Assembly (NCBI GenBank): GCA_035690725.1
Contig: DASSKF010000215.1
Coordinates: 1 to 16,677, forward strand
From: DASSKF01 sp035690725
Lineage (GTDB): Bacteria > Actinomycetota > Actinomycetes > Actinomycetales > Dermatophilaceae
DNA length: 16,677 bases
Direction: 5' to 3'
The translations under genes were made by a program, and so were the position numbers. This document shows, piece after piece, positions 12,931 through 16,677 of the stretch (its first letter is position 1; every line of letters starts with the position of its first letter). The notes below the pieces were generated by a model. It made no database searches. It was not told the origin of the DNA and was given only the letters and a program-made list of their open reading frames with translations.

Positions 12931-14116
12931 GCACGCTGGTCCGGCGCGAGCCCGCCGTCCTGGTCCTCGAGGACGGCCGCACCTTCCACGGCGAGGCCTA
13001 CGGCGCGCTCGGCGAGACGGTCGGCGAGGCGGTCTTCTCGACCGGCATGAGCGGCTACCAGGAGACCCTGACCGACCCGAGCTACCACCGGCAGGTGGTG
13101 GTGATGACGGCGCCGCACGTCGGCAACACCGGGATCAACGACGAGGACCACGAGTCCCGCCGGATCTGGGTCGCCGGCTACGTGGTGCGCGACCCCGCGA
13201 TCCGGCCGTCCAGCTGGCGGTCCACCCGGACCCTCGAGGACGAGCTGAGCGCGCAGCAGGTCGTGGGCATCAGCGGCGTCGACACCCGCGCCCTGACCCG
13301 GCACCTGCGCGAGCGCGGGGCGATGCGGGTGGGCATCTTCTCCGGGGCGGCCGCCGCGGAGGACGGGGAGGCGCTGCAGCGGCGGGTGCTGGACGCGCCG
13401 CAGATGAGCGGCGCCGCACTGGCCGCCGAGGTCACCACCACCGAGCCGTATGTCGTGCCGCCCGTGGGCGAGCACCGGTTCACCGTGGCGGCCGTCGACC
13501 TGGGCATCAAGGGGATGACACCGGCTCTGCTGGCACAGCGCGGGATCGAGGTGCACGTGCTGCCCTCGACCGCCACGGCCGAGCAGGTGCGGGCCGTCCC
13601 CGGCGTCCGCGGCGACGGCCCGGACGGCGTGTTCTTCTCCAACGGTCCCGGCGACCCGGCCAGCGCCGAGCACGAGATCGCCCTGCTGCGTTCGGTGCTC
13701 GAGGCGCGGATCCCGTTCTTCGGCATCTGCTTCGGCAACCAGCTGCTCGGCCGGGCACTGGGCTTCGGCACCTTCAAGCTCAAGTACGGCCACCGCGGCA
13801 TCAACCAGCCGGTCATGGACACAGCGACCGGCAAGGTGGAGGTCACCGCCCACAACCACGGCTTCGCGATCGAGTGGCCGACCGACACCGACCAGGTCGT
13901 CCCGGCACCGGCGGACGAGGAGCTGGGGGGTGGGCACACGGCATACGGTCGGGTCCGGGTGTCGCACCTCTGCCTCAACGACGGAGTCGTGGAGGGGCTG
14001 GAATGCCTTGACCTGCCTGCCTACTCGGTGCAGTACCACCCGGAGGCCGCGGCGGGGCCGCACGACGCGGCCTACCTGTTCGACCGCTTCACGACCATGA
14101 TGGAGGCCACCAGCTG

Positions 14117-14117
<1 letters not shown>
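12927..14117 (+). CDS. carA: Carbamoyl-phosphate synthase, small (glutaminase) subunit
   Basis: CarA hydrolyses glutamine and channels ammonia to CarB. The 396-residue protein has the N-terminal CPSase small-chain domain (LEDGRTFHGEAYG, TGMSGYQETLTDPSY at 39-53, GVDTRALTRHLRERG) and a C-terminal class I glutamine amidotransferase domain: SNGPGDP (238-244), GICFGNQLLGRALGFG with nucleophile Cys268, YGHRGINQPV, TAHNHGFAI and QYHPEAAAGPHD with His371 and Glu373. The nucleophile motif reads GICFGNQ rather than the textbook GICLGHQ; I recall this as usual for actinobacterial CarA. The GTG start is in a GTGA overlap with the PH-like gene, with AAGGAG at 12917-12922 only four bases away; GTG 12939 is an alternative. 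It shares TGATG with carB. Confidence 0.96.

Positions 14118-16677
<2,560 letters not shown>

Noticed and set aside
13504..13761. CarA nucleophile motif GICFGNQ instead of GICLGHQ, considered as a defective glutaminase
   Set aside because: The cysteine and the downstream His/Glu of YHPEA are intact, and I recall this variant as usual in actinobacterial CarA.
2012..13946. Recurring GCATAC/GTATGC hexamers (near 2013, 2567, 4288, 7232 and 13941)
   Set aside because: A rough estimate from base composition expects about four in a window of this size, and most fall in Ala-Tyr or similar codon pairs, so there is no sign of a dispersed motif.

Overview
The window comes from a very GC-rich actinobacterium. 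GTG starts are frequent, almost every gene touches or overlaps the next (GTGA or TGATG junctions), and the gene order matches the actinobacterial pattern ruvX-mltG-aroE-prepilin peptidase-aroC-aroK-aroB, then efp-nusB, then pyrR-pyrB-pyrC-PH-like protein-carA-carB. Codon use and protein character fit the Micrococcales, perhaps the Intrasporangiaceae/Ornithinimicrobiaceae group. That placement is an impression and not a computed result. Both ends cut through a gene: only the ruvX 3' end and roughly the first three quarters of carB are present.

Region 1 (1-6003, + strand) is the shikimate cluster. The tail of RuvX runs into mltG (endolytic transglycosylase), then aroE, a short A24 prepilin peptidase, and, after a 63-bp gap that may hold its own promoter, aroC, aroK and aroB. 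Chorismate synthesis is thus mixed with cell-wall and pilus-assembly genes, as in many actinobacteria.

Region 2 (5992-8211, - strand) is the only reversed part. It holds a lipoprotein of the peptide/nickel-type ABC solute-binding family with no permease or ATPase nearby, and a 94-residue protein I do not recognise. In Mycobacterium tuberculosis aroD (type II dehydroquinase) and pepQ lie between aroB and efp, so this block looks like a lineage-specific replacement. Its regulatory DNA holds two GTTAC sites exactly 22 bp apart, which has the geometry of a GlnR box, two hairpins after the small gene, and a good leaderless promoter for the small gene.

Region 3 (8290-9359, + strand) is efp-nusB. 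EF-P carries the PGKGP loop described for actinobacterial EF-Ps that work without modification.

Region 4 (9360-end, + strand) is the pyrimidine operon. The pyrR leader folds into a two-part helix whose lower strand masks the pyrR Shine-Dalgarno sequence and whose upper hairpin looks like a PyrR-binding loop, so translational repression by PyrR is the likely control. The next genes encode the aspartate transcarbamylase, dihydroorotase and carbamoyl-phosphate synthase steps of UMP synthesis, with the conserved small membrane protein between pyrC and carA.

Most of the window is ordinary housekeeping DNA, and I found no convincing new multi-gene system. The observations most worth checking are a 65-bp insertion-like segment at the pyrB/pyrC junction flanked by a 7-bp direct repeat, the PyrR leader, the GTTAC pair upstream of the lone solute-binding protein, and the unusual Gly-Ala-Gly in the shikimate-binding loop of AroK.
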